The notes beneath the pieces are model-generated. The model made no database searches, was not told where the DNA came from, and worked only from the letters and a program-made list of their open reading frames with translations. 64,000 nt of DNA from Closterium sp. Naga37s-1 (taxonomy: Eukaryota > Streptophyta > Zygnematophyceae > Desmidiales > Closteriaceae). The translations under genes and the position numbers were made by a program. Each line of letters opens with the position of its first letter. The first letter of the stretch is position 1. The stretch covers positions 1,981,501-2,045,500 of the forward strand of contig CANJKZ010000955.1 in assembly GCA_947471745.1 (NCBI GenBank), given 5' to 3'. Shown here piece after piece: positions 45,001 to 57,196 of this stretch.

Positions 45001-48000
45001 TCAAGCAACCAGCAGGTAAGGCGGAGTGGGCAGAAGCCCAAGAGCAATGCAAAAATGCTGATGATCACCAGACCGAAGGGCCTTGGTGAAGACAACAGCA
45101 GTGTTGGCTCGAGAGGCAACGTAGGAAAGGCAAAACTGACCACGCTGCTGCAACTCTCGGGCAAGAAAGTAGCGAAGAGCAATGCGCTTCGTTCCGTGCT
45201 CCAGCCTCTGATCCTGACACAAGGCAATCATGGCCTCGTTGTCAACATACAGCACTGGAGGAGAACGAGGCCGCTCCCCCAAGTCGGTCAGCAGGTAGGT
45301 TAGCCAACATAGCTCCTGTGCAGCCATAGCCCCAACGTAGATCTTGGCCTCACAGCTGGAACTAAGCACAAAAGAAGAACGAGTGGACCTCCATGAGATA
45401 GAACCAGAGCCAAGACCGAAGGTGTAACCCTGTGACGACCGCTGAGTCACCTGGTCGTCGACCCAAGAAGCGTCGGAGTGTCCTGTGAGTACCACTGAAC
45501 CCCATCCTCCAATCCCGAGCCACATGCCCGATGTACTGCACAAGTAACGCAGTACCCTCTTCGCAACATCCCAGTGCACCTTTCGGTGTCAACTGGGAGC
45601 CACGTAGCGAGCCAGGAGGCTGAGAGGGTACGCGAGGTCAGGTCGTGTGCACGTCATCAGGTACATAAACCAACCCACAACCTCTGGATACGGACCACTC
45701 GGCTCTACGGACTCGTCCAAAGGTAGAGCTGCGAGCGAGTGGCCAGTAGGCAGAGGAGTGGGCTGTGGCGAGGAGTACTGGAAGCCGAAGCGCTGAAGGA
45801 CCTGGTGCACCATGTGTGACTGGGTCAAGGTGATGGTGCGCCGTGCTCTGTCCCGGGTGATCTGCAAGCCAAGATAGTTGCGCAACTCGCCCAGGTCATT
45901 GCGATGTGTCTCTCCTGCAGCTCCGCCTTCACTAGGGCCAGCGCCTTAGTGTCAGCAGTAGCAAAAACCAAGTCGCTAACGTGCACGAGAACGTAGAACG
46001 GCGGCAGATTAGTGTTGGTGCGTAGAAACAGTGACGGGTCAGTAGAGGAAGGAGCAAACCTAGAGTCGCAAGTGTCGTCCTTAGTGTGTCGTGCCACTCG
46101 CGGGCGCTTGGCGGAGACCGTAGACTAGCTGCTAGAGCCTCCACTGGGTACCCGCAAGAAACGGCCTAGTGAAGCCAGGTGGGCGGCGCAGCCAGATCTC
46201 CTCGTGAAGGCTGCCCTGCAAGAAAGCTGTGGAGAAGTCGAGGGAGTGCAGCTCATATTCACGCTGTGCTGCAACGTGCAGCAACACCCGAAGAGTAGTC
46301 ATCTTCGGTGTGGGGGAGAAGGTCTGGAAGAAGTCGACTCCCTCTCGCTGACTGAAGCCTCAAGCAACGTAACGCATCTTGAAGGCAGGCGAAGAACCCG
46401 ACGGCCGCTTCACTCTGAAAATCCACATGCCATCGACTATGTTCGCCCCAGGAGGAGGAACCTCGTCAACGTAGGTGCCTGTGGACTTCCAGGAAGCCAT
46501 CTCTACGTCCAAGGCTGTCTGCCACTGAGAGGAGTACTCATCCGCGATCGCCTCAGCGTAAGAGCGCGGGGTAGGGATGTCAAGTGCATCTGGGTCTCCC
46601 TCAGGGCAAAGCAACATGTATGCGAAACAAGGAAAAGTGGCCACAAGACACTCAAGCTCAAACCGTCTATCCTCAAAGACGTCACTGCTAAGGGCAGGCT
46701 CACCCTCGACGGACGGAGGACAGACAGACTCAGACTCAGTAACAAGACTCGTGACGTAGTCGAGACGACTCCTAGCAGCAAAGTCGACTAGCAGTGACTA
46801 GGGAAAACGCTGCAGTAGACTCAAAGTCAGGGTCAGTGACGATAGTAGCGAGGAGATGAGTGACAGTAGGACTGGCAGCACGAGCAAGGTCGGACTCAGG
46901 GTCAGGAACGTCAGGAAGAGAGGACGCCGGAGGAGATGGAAGGGCGACACTATGTGGAACAGAGGAAGGTCGAAGTGTCATAACGTGAGTGCATGGGACA
47001 GCAGGAGGACGAGAACAGGCGACACGACGAGCACAAACAGGTGTGGAAGCACGAGTCTCAGGCTCACAACGCTCAGTCAGGGACTCAGTAAACCTCAGTG
47101 TGAGGAGCAGGAGCAGGCAGCGGGGAGCCAGGGAGTAGCTGTGACTGAGACTGGTCTGTCGGTGGACACAAGAGAGGTCGAGTGAGGCCAGTGGAAGACG
47201 GGAGACAAAGAACCTGGCAAAGGGCTGAGTCAGGCGGTGGCAGGGACGACTGCGGCTCAAGGTAGAAAAATGGTCGGCGCGGCCCAATACCCATACCGTC
47301 AGCAGCTCCAATACCTCTAGCTCCAGCGCCTCCAGTACCAGCAGCACCTCCAGCACCTCCAGTAGCACCACCAGCACCTCCAGCACCAGCAGCACCTCCA
47401 GCACCTCTAGCACCTCCACTAGCACCACCAGCACCTCCAGCACCAGCAGCACCTGCAGCACCTCCAGCACCAGCAGCACCTCAAGCACCTCTAGCACCAG
47501 CAGTACCTTCAGGACTAGCAGCTCCAGCACCTCCAGCACCAGTAGCACCTCCTGCACCAGCAACTCCAGAAGTTGTAACACCATACCCTCCACCACCAGG
47601 ACAGCCTCGCTGAACGATCCACTCACAAATCTGCTGCGGCGAGAGCGTCTCGAGTCGACTAGGTAGCTGCAGCTGTCCAACTCCAGGACCTCCAGCAGGA
47701 GCACCCACGGCTCCACCACCACTAGGACTCGCAGCACCCCCAGAGTCAGCACCCCCAGTCTCAGCACCCCCAGTCTCAGCACTCCCAGTTCAGCACCCCC
47801 AGTCTGAGCACCCCCAGTCTTAGCACCCCCAGTCTCAGCACCCCCAGTCTCAGCACCTCCTGAGGCCCCAGCCCCAGTGTCACCACCCTCAGCAGCACCA
47901 GAGTCCACAGTAGCAGGCTGCGGAGGCGGCGAAGACGGCCGAGGCGGAAAACCCGGGGGGGTCTCCAAGCGAGGAGAGCGGCGAGTGGCCGCCGTGTCGT

Positions 48001-50023
48001 CAGCGGCTAGGTCACCCCCCTTAGCAGGGCCAGAGGAGTCAGAAGAGATCTCCAAAGGCTCAACCGAGGGGGTTGGGTCTACCTAAGACACACCTGAGGG
48101 AGCAGGACCCTGTGGGGGGAGGGGGTCTACCGGAAGGGGGACTGGAACCAGGAAAAGAGGCGGCGGGGGGACTGGGTGGAGTGCGTGCGGGTGGAGCCGG
48201 TAGAAGCAGACCGACTTGTCAAAGGTGACGTCCTGGGAGGACAGAACTCGACGCGAGGCAGGGTGGTAAAACTGCCAAGGGGGGGCGTCGGCGGGGAAGC
48301 CAAGGAAGACACAGCGGAGAGTGCGAGGAGATATTTTGCTCGCGGTGGTATCGCGGACAAGGGAGAGACGCCCCAGACCCGAAACGTCGACGCATCACCA
48401 ACCTCCCCCGTCCAACGGAGTGTGGGCGAGGAATCCGGCAAAGAGACACGGGGCCAGAGGTTGAGCTGATGTGCGACGTATCAGACCACAAACTGCCACA
48501 GAAAATGGGGAGCAGCCACATGGATCATGGAGGTACGAGCAACCTCCATGATCAAGCCAATGCGTCGCTCAGCAATCCCATTTTTCTGCAGAGAGGCCGG
48601 AAGCGTGAACGTCTGGACAATGCCCTCGGCTCGACAGAACTCCGCAAGGAGGCCGGAAGAGAACTCATCGCCCCTGTTAGAGTGCAGACGTTGGATTGGA
48701 AGGTCCCGCCGAAACCGCTCGCGCAACTGGTGATGAGTAGCGCGGATCCAGGGGATCAAAATATCGCTGACGGCCGCCTTGCTGTGCAAGGGGAAGACCG
48801 TGGTGTAGCGCATGTAGTCGTCAACGACCAGCAGGAAGTAGCGCTCCTGGTCCGTCCCACGGACGCGGGCGGGGCTCCACACGTCCATGTGGAGAGTGTG
48901 CAGAGGAGCAGTGGTCGGAGGAGTGAGGAGCGGCGCGCTGCTGCCCCTCGACGCATGGAAGGCACGGCGGGTCAGGCGAGTGCAGGAGGGTGGGCAGGGA
49001 CCTGGGAAGGCCAGAGACAAGGAGACGGGAGTGCATGCTGTGGAGACGCGGTAGAGAGGGGTGACCGAGTCGGTGGTGCCAGAGAAGAGTCTGGTGGGAG
49101 AGTACCCGACACGAGCACGACGCAACAAACTGACCAGATGCAGACACCTGACTCGACGCAGCCACCTGACCTGACGCAGCCACCTGTGCACACGCAGTGG
49201 TTAGGGTGTACAGACAGGACCCAGGCTGCCAAGTGAACGTAGCAAGGTGACGGCCAGTCGGAGAGCACGTACAGATCGCCACACGCTGCCCTCCGGGGAT
49301 AAATGTATCAACCCAAACATCCTGAAGGACTGCGTTGCTCACCAAGTTCGTCGAGCACGAGGGGAGGTGGAGGCCTGAAAGAGAACCAGAGGGGACTGCC
49401 AGACACGGGAGAACAGTTGAGGCTCGTGCAATGACAAGGCCCCCAGAGGGGTCAGCCAATGAGACTAGGACCGGTGCAGCGAGTGGTGTGACTGTGGTGC
49501 AATCATGAAAGAAGCAACGAGACACGCCAGAGTCAAGTGTGAAAGTGTGCAGGGCCTCAGCTGAGGCAGGACTAGTGGCGGTAGACGCACTAGCACCTAG
49601 AGCTGCAGCAGACTCACTAGCATCTAGAGCGGCAGCAGACCCACTAGCACCTAGAGAAGCAGCCTCTACACAACCAGGGACACCTTGCTGAGAAACACAG
49701 TCGCGATGCCGCTGCGGGGAGAAGGTCTCCTGATGACAATGCTGCCGCCGCTGTCCAGTACCCATAAAACCATAACCTCCACCAACTGGATGGCCTCGCT
49801 GAACGATCCACTCACGAATCTGCTGTGGCGAGAGAGTGTCCGCGTGCGCGGGCTGCCGCTGCTGTCCAGCACCTCCAGCACTTCCAGCACGATAACCTCC
49901 ACCACCAGGACGGCCTCGCTGAATAACCCACTCGCGAAGCTGCTGCGGTGATAGAGTGTCCGGGTGAGGCAGTGGCTGCTGTTGTCCACCCCTAGACACC
50001 GCTACGACCGTGAGAGTGGCCAT
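45001..50023 (-). pseudogene. copia pol region of the broken element
   Basis: The minus strand shows two N-terminal LSPQQ(L/I)REW modules followed by PGGGGY (near 49.95 and 49.83 kb). Then come a DSGVSRCFF protease site near 49.53 kb, HHRLGHPSLPRLHSM near 49.07 kb, integrase core (HSNRGDEF near 48.68 kb, NGIAERRIGLIM near 48.57 kb), a Gly/Glu-rich linker (48.0-47.2 kb), RT (WKSTGTYVDEVPPPGANIV near 46.46 kb) and RNase H (GHSDASWVDD near 45.48 kb, LYVDNEAM near 45.25 kb). Fossil with five or more breaks. Confidence 0.85.
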
Positions 50024-50029
50024 GACAGG

Positions 50030-50692
50030 CAGTGGCAGTCAGTAGCAGCGGCGCAAGGGAGGTAGTAGCGACTGCTGTAGCTGCAGCTGTAGCAGTAGCG
50101 GTGGTCGCTGTGGCTGTAACAGCAGGAGCGACTGTTGGAGTGGCTGTGGAGGCCAGAAGGGTGCGTGGGCAGCAGGGCACGGGCTAGCGCGGTAACAGAA
50201 GCAGTGGCAGCAGTAGCAGCAGTAGCGCCAGCAGCTGCAGCAAGGGCGGCTCGGCAGGGCAGCAGTAGCGCAGGCGGCAGCAGTAGCTCAGCAGCAGCAA
50301 CACAGGTGGCAGCAGCCACCTAGCAGCAGCAGCAGCTGAGCAGTAGCAGCAGCAGCAACAGCAAGGCGGCTCGGTGGGGCTGGGCAATGCTGCAGGGCGG
50401 CGCGGTTCGGGTTGGGCGGCGCGGCTCGGCAGGGCTGGGCAGCGCGGGGGCCTAAGGGCAGGGCGGCGCGCGGGCTGCAGGGCATGGCGGCGCGCGGGCC
50501 TAAGGCCAGGGCAGCGCGCCTCACGGGCTGCAGGGCAGGGCAGCGCGGCTCTAAGGGGCAGGGCGGTGCGCAGGCCTAAGGGCAGGGCAGCGTAGTGCGC
50601 AGGCTGCAGGGCAGGGCAGCACGGCTCAAGCGGCAGTAGCAGCCTAGCAGCAGCAGCAGCAGCTGAGCAGCAGCTTAGCAGCAGCAGCAGCT
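50030..50692 (-). repeat. GC-rich/CAG-rich leader array of the broken copia element
   Basis: GCAGCAG-rich DNA (50.03-50.40 kb, and again to 50.69 kb) and units of the type GGGCAGGGCAGCGCG...CTAAGG (50.40-50.63 kb on +). It resembles the entry part of the giant leader array at 31.85 kb (GCCCTGCCCTTAGGCCCGCG). Confidence 0.75.
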
Positions 50693-50722
50693 ATAGGTGT
50701 TCGCCCTTGTGCTCATGTCTAC
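50693..50722. mobile_element. one end of a hAT-type MITE
   Basis: The complement reads TAGACATGAGCACAAGGGCGAACACC. It matches the terminal repeat TAGGCTTGAGCAAAGGGCGAAC of the MITE at 60824-61129. The rest is replaced by the copia leader. Confidence 0.55.
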
Positions 50723-51611
50723 TGTGATGTGTGGAAGATGACATGTTTTTGGTTTTAACATAGACATACGAATAAGAGCCAGATCTCAAAAGGTGATTAG
50801 TCAACTCAGCGGCGTGCCAGCCAAGGATACACCGCAAGCGGCACACCATGCCAAAGATGTCGTGCCGCTTGAGTGCAGCGCATGGATCGTTGAGCTCGCT
50901 TGGCTCAGCTAGGTAAAACTCGAGCATGCTTGAAGGGCAGAGCCGCGGATCGGCCCGTTGCTCATGCCGATTAGTTCCCGAACCGGTTCGACCTGAACCA
51001 CGTTGAACTGGCCTGGTGGTCAAACGAACGGAACCTCTTCAGGTCGAACCTGCTAGGGACCCGGCCGGTACTTGGGCCATCCTTTGTATCAGACAGATTT
51101 GAGCTCGGTTCAACCTCTAATTGTTATTAGTAAGGAAGTAGCAGCAGGACACACCTGTGGCTACAGCAATGGTAGGGAAAGTGTGGAAGTAGACCATGGG
51201 AAACAGCTAGATTGGATAGGGGTTAGGAAAAGCAATGAAGTTGAAGTTTGAAAACGAGCCTCAAATTTCAACTGTCCTAAAATGGACCCCCTGCCATCAA
51301 ACCGGTTTGATGTGGTGCGGGCAATGCTGTCGATCCAACCGAACTCAGGCCGGTTTGCGTCGAATCCATCCAGCTCAACTCAAACTATTTGGTAGAGAAA
51401 GGCCCCGGCCCGGTTCGCGGTGAACCAGGGGCTCGGTACGATGCTCAGGCCTAATGGCTATTATCATTCTAAAAGTCCTCTGTGAGCTCAGGGTGGTCAG
51501 TTAAGCAAATGGCAATTACTCAAAAGAGTTGAGAGCCACATCTTTAAAGCCAGGGTCTCACGTAAGAGAAATCGTCATCAATTGCAAAACAACTGAAGCT
51601 CAGTCACCCTG
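50723..51611. mobile_element. degenerate fold-back/MITE debris; no gene seen
   Basis: Several MITE-like ends (GTTGCTCATGCC near 50.97 kb; GCTCAGGCCTA ending near 51452) and self-complementary blocks such as GGTTCGACCTGAACC (near 51.0 kb) facing TTCAGGTCGAACC (51038-51051), plus further CCGGTT-rich stretches at 51.28-51.44 kb. Boundaries and target duplications could not be fixed. Confidence 0.45.
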
Positions 51612-52570
51612 TTTTTTTTTTTTTTTTTTTTTTTTTTTTCTAAGTATATACCGATATAGGCAAGCATATACCATCAAAACGGTCGTAACCGTGCATGAGG
51701 AACGGCAGGCAAGCTACTGTTCCAGGAGAGTTGCCTAGGGCGAGTTGCTGCATGCCCTCCGCTTGGACCAAAGTGCGGCGAACGCTTTTGTCCACGTCCA
51801 ACCTCTGCCATCCATCTTGATCCTCTTCAACATTTTCTGCCCCTCCGCGAAAATTTCTTGTTGTCGTTTGTTCCGTGATGCCCCCATTTTCCGCATGTAT
51901 ATCCTTGCGTGTAATCTGAAAGCGGACTCTGCCTTCCACAAAACTCGTTGCGTCCGAAATTTCTGCCCCCAAAACACTGCTTCGCACCTCTCCAACCAAA
52001 GCTGATGTAGGACCACCGACGTGAGAGTCAGCTCCGGAAAAGCTGATCTGGTACCAGTTTTCCGGAACAAGATGTCCCCCAACGAGGCCATTGAACGGCA
52101 GGGATTCAGCATGCGTAGAGCACGACGAAGAGCCGAGGTGACCACCTGTATCCTGGGGCAGAACAGGAGGCAGTGCTCGAGCGTTTCAGATTCCCCCCAA
52201 TACGGGCAGGTTGGCTTGCTGCTGAGGAAGGCCAACCTCTACCCCACCTGTAAATTCAGACCATGGATTCTGATTAGGACATCACGCGGACGGCTGGGGA
52301 CAGCCAACGAGTCCCGCGTTGCCACCACCCTTTTCCAGTTGATGTGGTTCCCCCACCTCACACCCCACTTCTGCTGCTTGTATGATTGGCTGTGAGTCCC
52401 CCTCCACCCCTCTTTCATACGTTTCATGGAGATCACCTGCCCCCCCTCCAAAATTTGCACCGGCGGGGGTGAGCCAGCCGAGCGTGGGGGGACAGTCGGG
52501 AACCCAAGAAGCCTCTGCCAGTGGGACGCCTTCCCATTTTTGCCCCTGAAACAATTGCAAAACATTGTGA
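51612..52570 (-). mobile_element. 5'-truncated L1-type LINE with poly(A)
   Basis: The T-run at 51612-51639 on + is the poly(A) tail of a minus-strand LINE. Upstream of it, the minus strand encodes the C-terminal zf-RVT-type region of an L1-like ORF2. The 5' truncation point near 52.57 kb is approximate, and no clean target duplication was found. Unlike the GA-targeted LINEs it ends in poly(A) and carries no endonuclease at the C-terminus, so it belongs to a different group. Confidence 0.75.
51735..52565 (-). pseudogene. L1-type ORF2 C-terminus (zf-RVT region), broken
   Basis: WGNHINWKRVVATRDSLAVP and DVLIRIHGLNLQVG are followed, after one in-frame interruption near 52.24 kb, by CPYWGESETLEHCLLFCPRI. 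The latter has the C-x2-(C/W)...E-x2-EH-x4-C shape of the RVT zinc-binding tail, with one Cys replaced by Trp. The intact 166-codon terminal frame (52235-51735) ends KRRACSNSP. RT proper is absent. Confidence 0.75.
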
Positions 52571-52710
52571 TGAGTACTTGAGACTGATGGGATGCTCACA
52601 CAAATTGCTGGTGTTCTAGCTTTGGCACCGAACCAACTTTCGTGCCTAGATGGTTCGGACACAAACTGCAATTTGTGTTTTGCTCCCCTCGCTACACCCC
52701 TCGTCATTCT

Positions 52711-53010
52711 TTACACCTCGCCAACCAATCCTAGCCAAGGTCCAGTCATCAACTGTAAAACAATTAGACAAGGAGGAACACCTTCTCCTCCTCCCTCGGT
52801 CATGAATAGACTCTCGTCGCACCCATTAATTTTGAATCCAAGAGCCTCCAACACCTCCACCGGCCTTGCATACCAGCACCTTGGAGCTTGTTTGAGGCGA
52901 TAGATGGCCTTGTTCAGCCTGCAAACATGTCCGCTCCCATCGTCGTACCCCTCTGGCTGCTTCATGTAGATCCCCTCATCTACCACACCATAGAGGAACG
53001 CCGTCATCTA
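52711..53010 (-). pseudogene. fragment of a copia RT (different lineage)
   Basis: The minus strand encodes TAFLYGVVDEGIYMKQPEGY, CRLNKAIYRLKQAPRCWY and LGFKINGCDESLF, the classic plant copia RT motifs (YM-QPEGY, YGLKQAPR). It is unlike the GC-rich copia family filling the window, so it comes from another lineage. Broken fossil fragment without LTRs, probably sitting in the 5' region or an intron of the receptor kinase gene. Confidence 0.85.
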
Positions 53011-53129
53011 CGTGAGACCCTGGCTTTAAGCATATCGGCCCTTGTAGAAGTATCTTTGAGCATATTCTGGTGCAGGAGGAGCTCGTAAATTCATCATCTC
53101 CCTTGTGGTTAATCACAATCAACAACCAG

Positions 53130-56100
53130 ACGTTTGTCTCACAACCAGCTCACTGGGTCAATTCCTGCTATGCTGCGCGCTCTTCAAAAGCTGGAGTCCT
53201 TGTGAGTGGGCCGTGCCAAAGCTCTTTCAGAGTGTTCGCTCAGATCATTCTACAATCTATTGATACCTTGCTGCCATTTTCTTTCTCGTTGCAAGTATTG
53301 GAAGATATCAATGCTTTTCAAATGAAATAGTTGCACTTCAATTTAGGAAGAAAAGAAACAAGAGATTGAGAATAAAGAAATGGAACAACCTCAACAACAA
53401 TAACAACAATGCATCTAATTACACGCGCGTGTCTTACTCCAAGTCCATTTACTCCTGCTGCTGCAGGTTTATGGATAACAATAGTCTGACTGGTCCTTTG
53501 CCAGAGTTTGACAGTACCGGAACCTTGAACCACGTGTAAGCCTTGCTTCCTCCCCTCGTTCCCGCCCTCATCTGTGCATGTGCAGTACTGTAAGAATGAA
53601 CTGTATTCATCCCTTGCTTCCTGTTCTCATTCTACAGTTCCATATCCATGCCTTTCAGCATGCCCTGCCTTCATTTATGGACTACGGCGGCCAGACTAAG
53701 ATTTGCAACATTTGCTGTTTCTGGCTGGTAGCATTCTGAGCAACAACCAGCTGTCGAGACGCATTCCAATCAGCGTTACGACACTGTCTACCCTTCAAAC
53801 TTTGTGAGTGGAAAATGTGATGCGCGTGATGTGTGTTTCCCGAAGTTTGTTAAGGATAAAGTGGCGTTGATCACCCCGACGGAATTCAAAGAATATCTAG
53901 TGCCGCATGAATTTGAGTTGGTTTTGAGGCGTCTCAATATGGTGCTCACACATTCACTTTCGCAAGAATGAAGTGGCGTTTACCACCCCGATGGGATTCA
54001 AAAGATAGCTAGTGTGCTCGTGCTTTGTTGCCCCGTCTGGTGCAACTTTAGGAGGCAATTTTTTTTCTTCGTTGCACAAATGGAAACACGAGATATAGCT
54101 GTCACACACGCCAAGAGAGCAGCAGTGCTCGAGACACTGCAAGTGGGCCAGCAACTGGCTAATTTTCGTGCCCCACCATTCTTGACTGTACAGCTTACAT
54201 CGAGAGCAAAGTATCTGCAGCTGGTCTTTATGGCCACCTGGAAAAGAAGAAAGTTTCAAGTTTCGTCTGTAGTAGGCATGAGCAAAGTACCAAATTGGGG
54301 CATTTTTTTTTTTACCTCCCAGCTCGAGACGACTGGTTCGTCTGGTTCAGATTCAGGTGAGAAAAGAACACAACCCCCCTCCCTCACCCCCTCCACCCCC
54401 TCTCTCCCCCCACCGTGCCATTTCCCCTGGTTCTTTTCACTAAAGCTCTCAACACCTGAATAACAAAGGCTCAAGGTTCAACAAAAACTGGCTAGTCCCG
54501 GCCTTGTCACAGGCCAGTTTGACCTGATCCGGTTCTTGTTCAACTGGGTATGCTCAAACCGGTTCTGGTTTGAGTAGGTATGAAATGGACCGAAGTGGTT
54601 ATTTTCTATTCTTGCTCATACCTGTAGCAACAACAATATGGTGACAAATTGCTTAGGAAGAATCCTTCAACCAACTGAACAGTGCACACCATATGAGCTG
54701 CACAAAAAAAACAAATGTGTGCATTTCCTTAGCATCACAATGATTGGTGAGGGAGGAGTGGTCAATCTTACCTTTTTCGGGACATACCCGTGGGTTTCAG
54801 TTTGGGATTGAGCTAGGCTCATTAAAGTGGAGCCCTGTGCAATATGCTTATAAACAATGGGCTGTCTTGTGTCAAACTGGTAAACAAGGAAAGGCTGCCG
54901 CGTTAGTGGTGTATGCGTGCCACACCATCGTCCAAATGTCGCACAACTAGTGGCTGCCGCAGTTGCAGCAATCATGCATGTGAGTCAATGCTTTGACTTT
55001 TTTGCCAACAGAGACCTGTCAGGGAATCAACTGAGCGGATCACTTCCATCTCAGATCGGGAGGTTAAGGAATTTGAAAATTCTGTGAGTGATCTTTTAAA
55101 AAGCTTGTGTGTTTTATCCGTGTGGTTCTTGGTCTTCAATAGCCACCCTCTGTGTATCCATCTTACACCTGTTCAACAACGGGGCGTAGGCGCTGGTGTG
55201 CATGCTGGCATGTTTCTGTTTCGTTTGTCTGTGTGTGTGCTTGCGTGCATGCTTGCGTGCATGCGTGAGAGCGTGCGTGAGAGCGTGCGTGAGCTTGTTC
55301 CCTACTTGTACAAAAAAGCTGGGCATGAATGTTTTTCCTGTTCAAGAAGAAAACATGTCTAGATTCTGCTGCTGTAGATTGGTTCTCCAACATGTACAAC
55401 AAAAATGCTTTGGTCTGGAGCTATGTTGGAATTGACGCGTCAAGAGTCAATGACTCTAGCGTCAAAACGCTAGAGTCAAGACGCGATGGCCTTTACGACC
55501 TCCCTAGGCGCCTTGTCGCAAAGGAGAAGCACGCGGCGTCCTTGGCCCGCCCACGTCACGAGATGGTGCGCGCAATGTCTGGTAGATTGAATGAATGTGC
55601 GGCCGCAATAACGGCACTTCGCGCGTTTCCCCTTAACGTTGGGAATGTTGAAAAAATAGTAGTGCTTGTAGGTAGGGTGGCCTAACATTTCCTCATACTG
55701 CACCGTGTTACTAGATGCAGCCCCCCGGGCACTTGCATCAACGGTAGGGTCGGATGCTGGTGTGGAAGACGCTAAGGTAACAGAGAAAACAGAGGCACTA
55801 GTCTAGTCGCGAAAAAACAGAGCTGAGAATGACTAGCGTGACTGGTTTCTCTAGATTTGGTTTGGTTAGGTTGCCTAGCTGCAAAGCGTTTCAACGTGGA
55901 TGTGTTGCTGTTTTGTGTTTGTGACTCAATGTCGAGTTAGACTGTGCGAAATCGCGAATGCATTTTTTTTGCGCTGATTTTTTTTTCGGGCTGCCCGAAA
56001 AAAAATTCTGCATAGTGTCAAGCGTTTTGACGCGCGTCAAGCGTTCTGCGTCAAAACGCTAGCGTCAAAACACTTGACGCAACCCTAGCTGAGCATCAAT

Positions 56101-57165
56101 TCAAACATAGGTTTGGAGCTCTCGGAGTAGGGAAAAATATGAGAAAGAGGGCAGAAGTGCAGAGTAACAGGAACCGCCAAGCAGCCCCTTGGTTCCTGGG
56201 CTGTGTGTGTTGAGAAAGGCAGTTTTTCAAGAGCAAGATTTGAGTTGACTGTGTGGCAGGTGGCTGGATAGTAATCAATTGAGTGGCTCGGTTCCTGAAT
56301 CCTTGGGGTTAATTGCTCAGCTCAGATCCCTGTAAGTTAAGGGTTACCTCTGCTTTGATATATAGACTGTCGAACCTCAAACACCCCGTTTAAGTTGATA
56401 GCCCTCATTTCTCTCCCTTTCATGCATTATCCATTGCCACTAAAACAGCAGACCAGACTTTCCTTCTTGTTCTATCTCCATCTGAAATTCTCATAAGCCC
56501 GTTGAAGTTATATATTGTCCATTTGGCTCAAGCGCTTCTGCCTTGGTCTTATTGCGTTCCACTGTTTGAACAGGAGGTTGAACAACACTAGAATGAGTGG
56601 AGCTCTGCCAGTCACTTTGGGAAGATGCGTCAAGCTTAAGCAATTGTGTGTCAAGGAAATGAATGCTGAGAGAGATGGGAGAGATGAGAGAGCTGCACTT
56701 CGTTTTGTTCTGATTGTTCTTTCATTTTAATGTTTTGTGATATTTCAGCAGAAGCATTGTATGGCTCTAAGGTGCATGGTGCTTGTCAGTAGCCAACCGC
56801 ACTTCCTTACCTGGCTTAGGGTGCCACATTGCCACATTTATCTCCTCCCTTTCCGTCTCCATTGCCTCTGTCTATCTGTTCACCAAGGCAGCAACACCAG
56901 CGCAACATCCTTAGTGTGCCCAGCAGACGGCAGCAGCTGTGGAGTGCAACAGAACAGCACCTCAGCCTTCTACCAGGCTTGCCCTTCCTTCTGTGCCACA
57001 TGCGGCCAACTAGCATGTGAGAAACGTCTGACTTCAGCTGCTGAATGCTGCAATCATCTCCCCGCTTTCCGTTTCCTCTTTGCACCCTGTTCTTCCTTCT
57101 ATTTGGCCTGCGGGCGGCACCTTCACGGGCGAGCGACGTAAATGGCATGCCTGAATGTGTGTGTG

Positions 57166-57196
<31 letters not shown>

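Larger units (their letters stand above)
44684..50692 (-). mobile_element. Ty1/copia element, broken; left LTR end approximate
   Basis: On the minus strand: a GC-rich leader array (50.03-50.69 kb), a pol region starting MATLTVVAVSRGG at 50023 and running to about 45.0 kb, a polypurine hairpin and a 3' LTR ending at 44761. A 5' LTR was not recognised: the leader array passes directly into a MITE end at about 50.69 kb. The outer edge of the 3' LTR (44684 or further left, to about 44.63 kb) is unclear. Fossil with many breaks (five or more), clearly older than the element at 4958. It lies tail to tail with the element at 31679-44151. Confidence 0.85.
53130..56645 (+). other. LRR ectodomain exons (six repeats)
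   Basis: Six in-phase exons, each close to 72 nt, give L-RLSHNQLTGSIP, L-FMDNNSLTGPLP, V-ILSNNQLSRRIP, L-DLSGNQLSGSLP, L-WLDSNQLSGSVP and L-RLNNTRMSGALP: the plant LxxNxLxGxIP pattern. Introns between them hold a MITE (54273-54624) and a hAT remnant (55425-56090). Confidence 0.88.
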
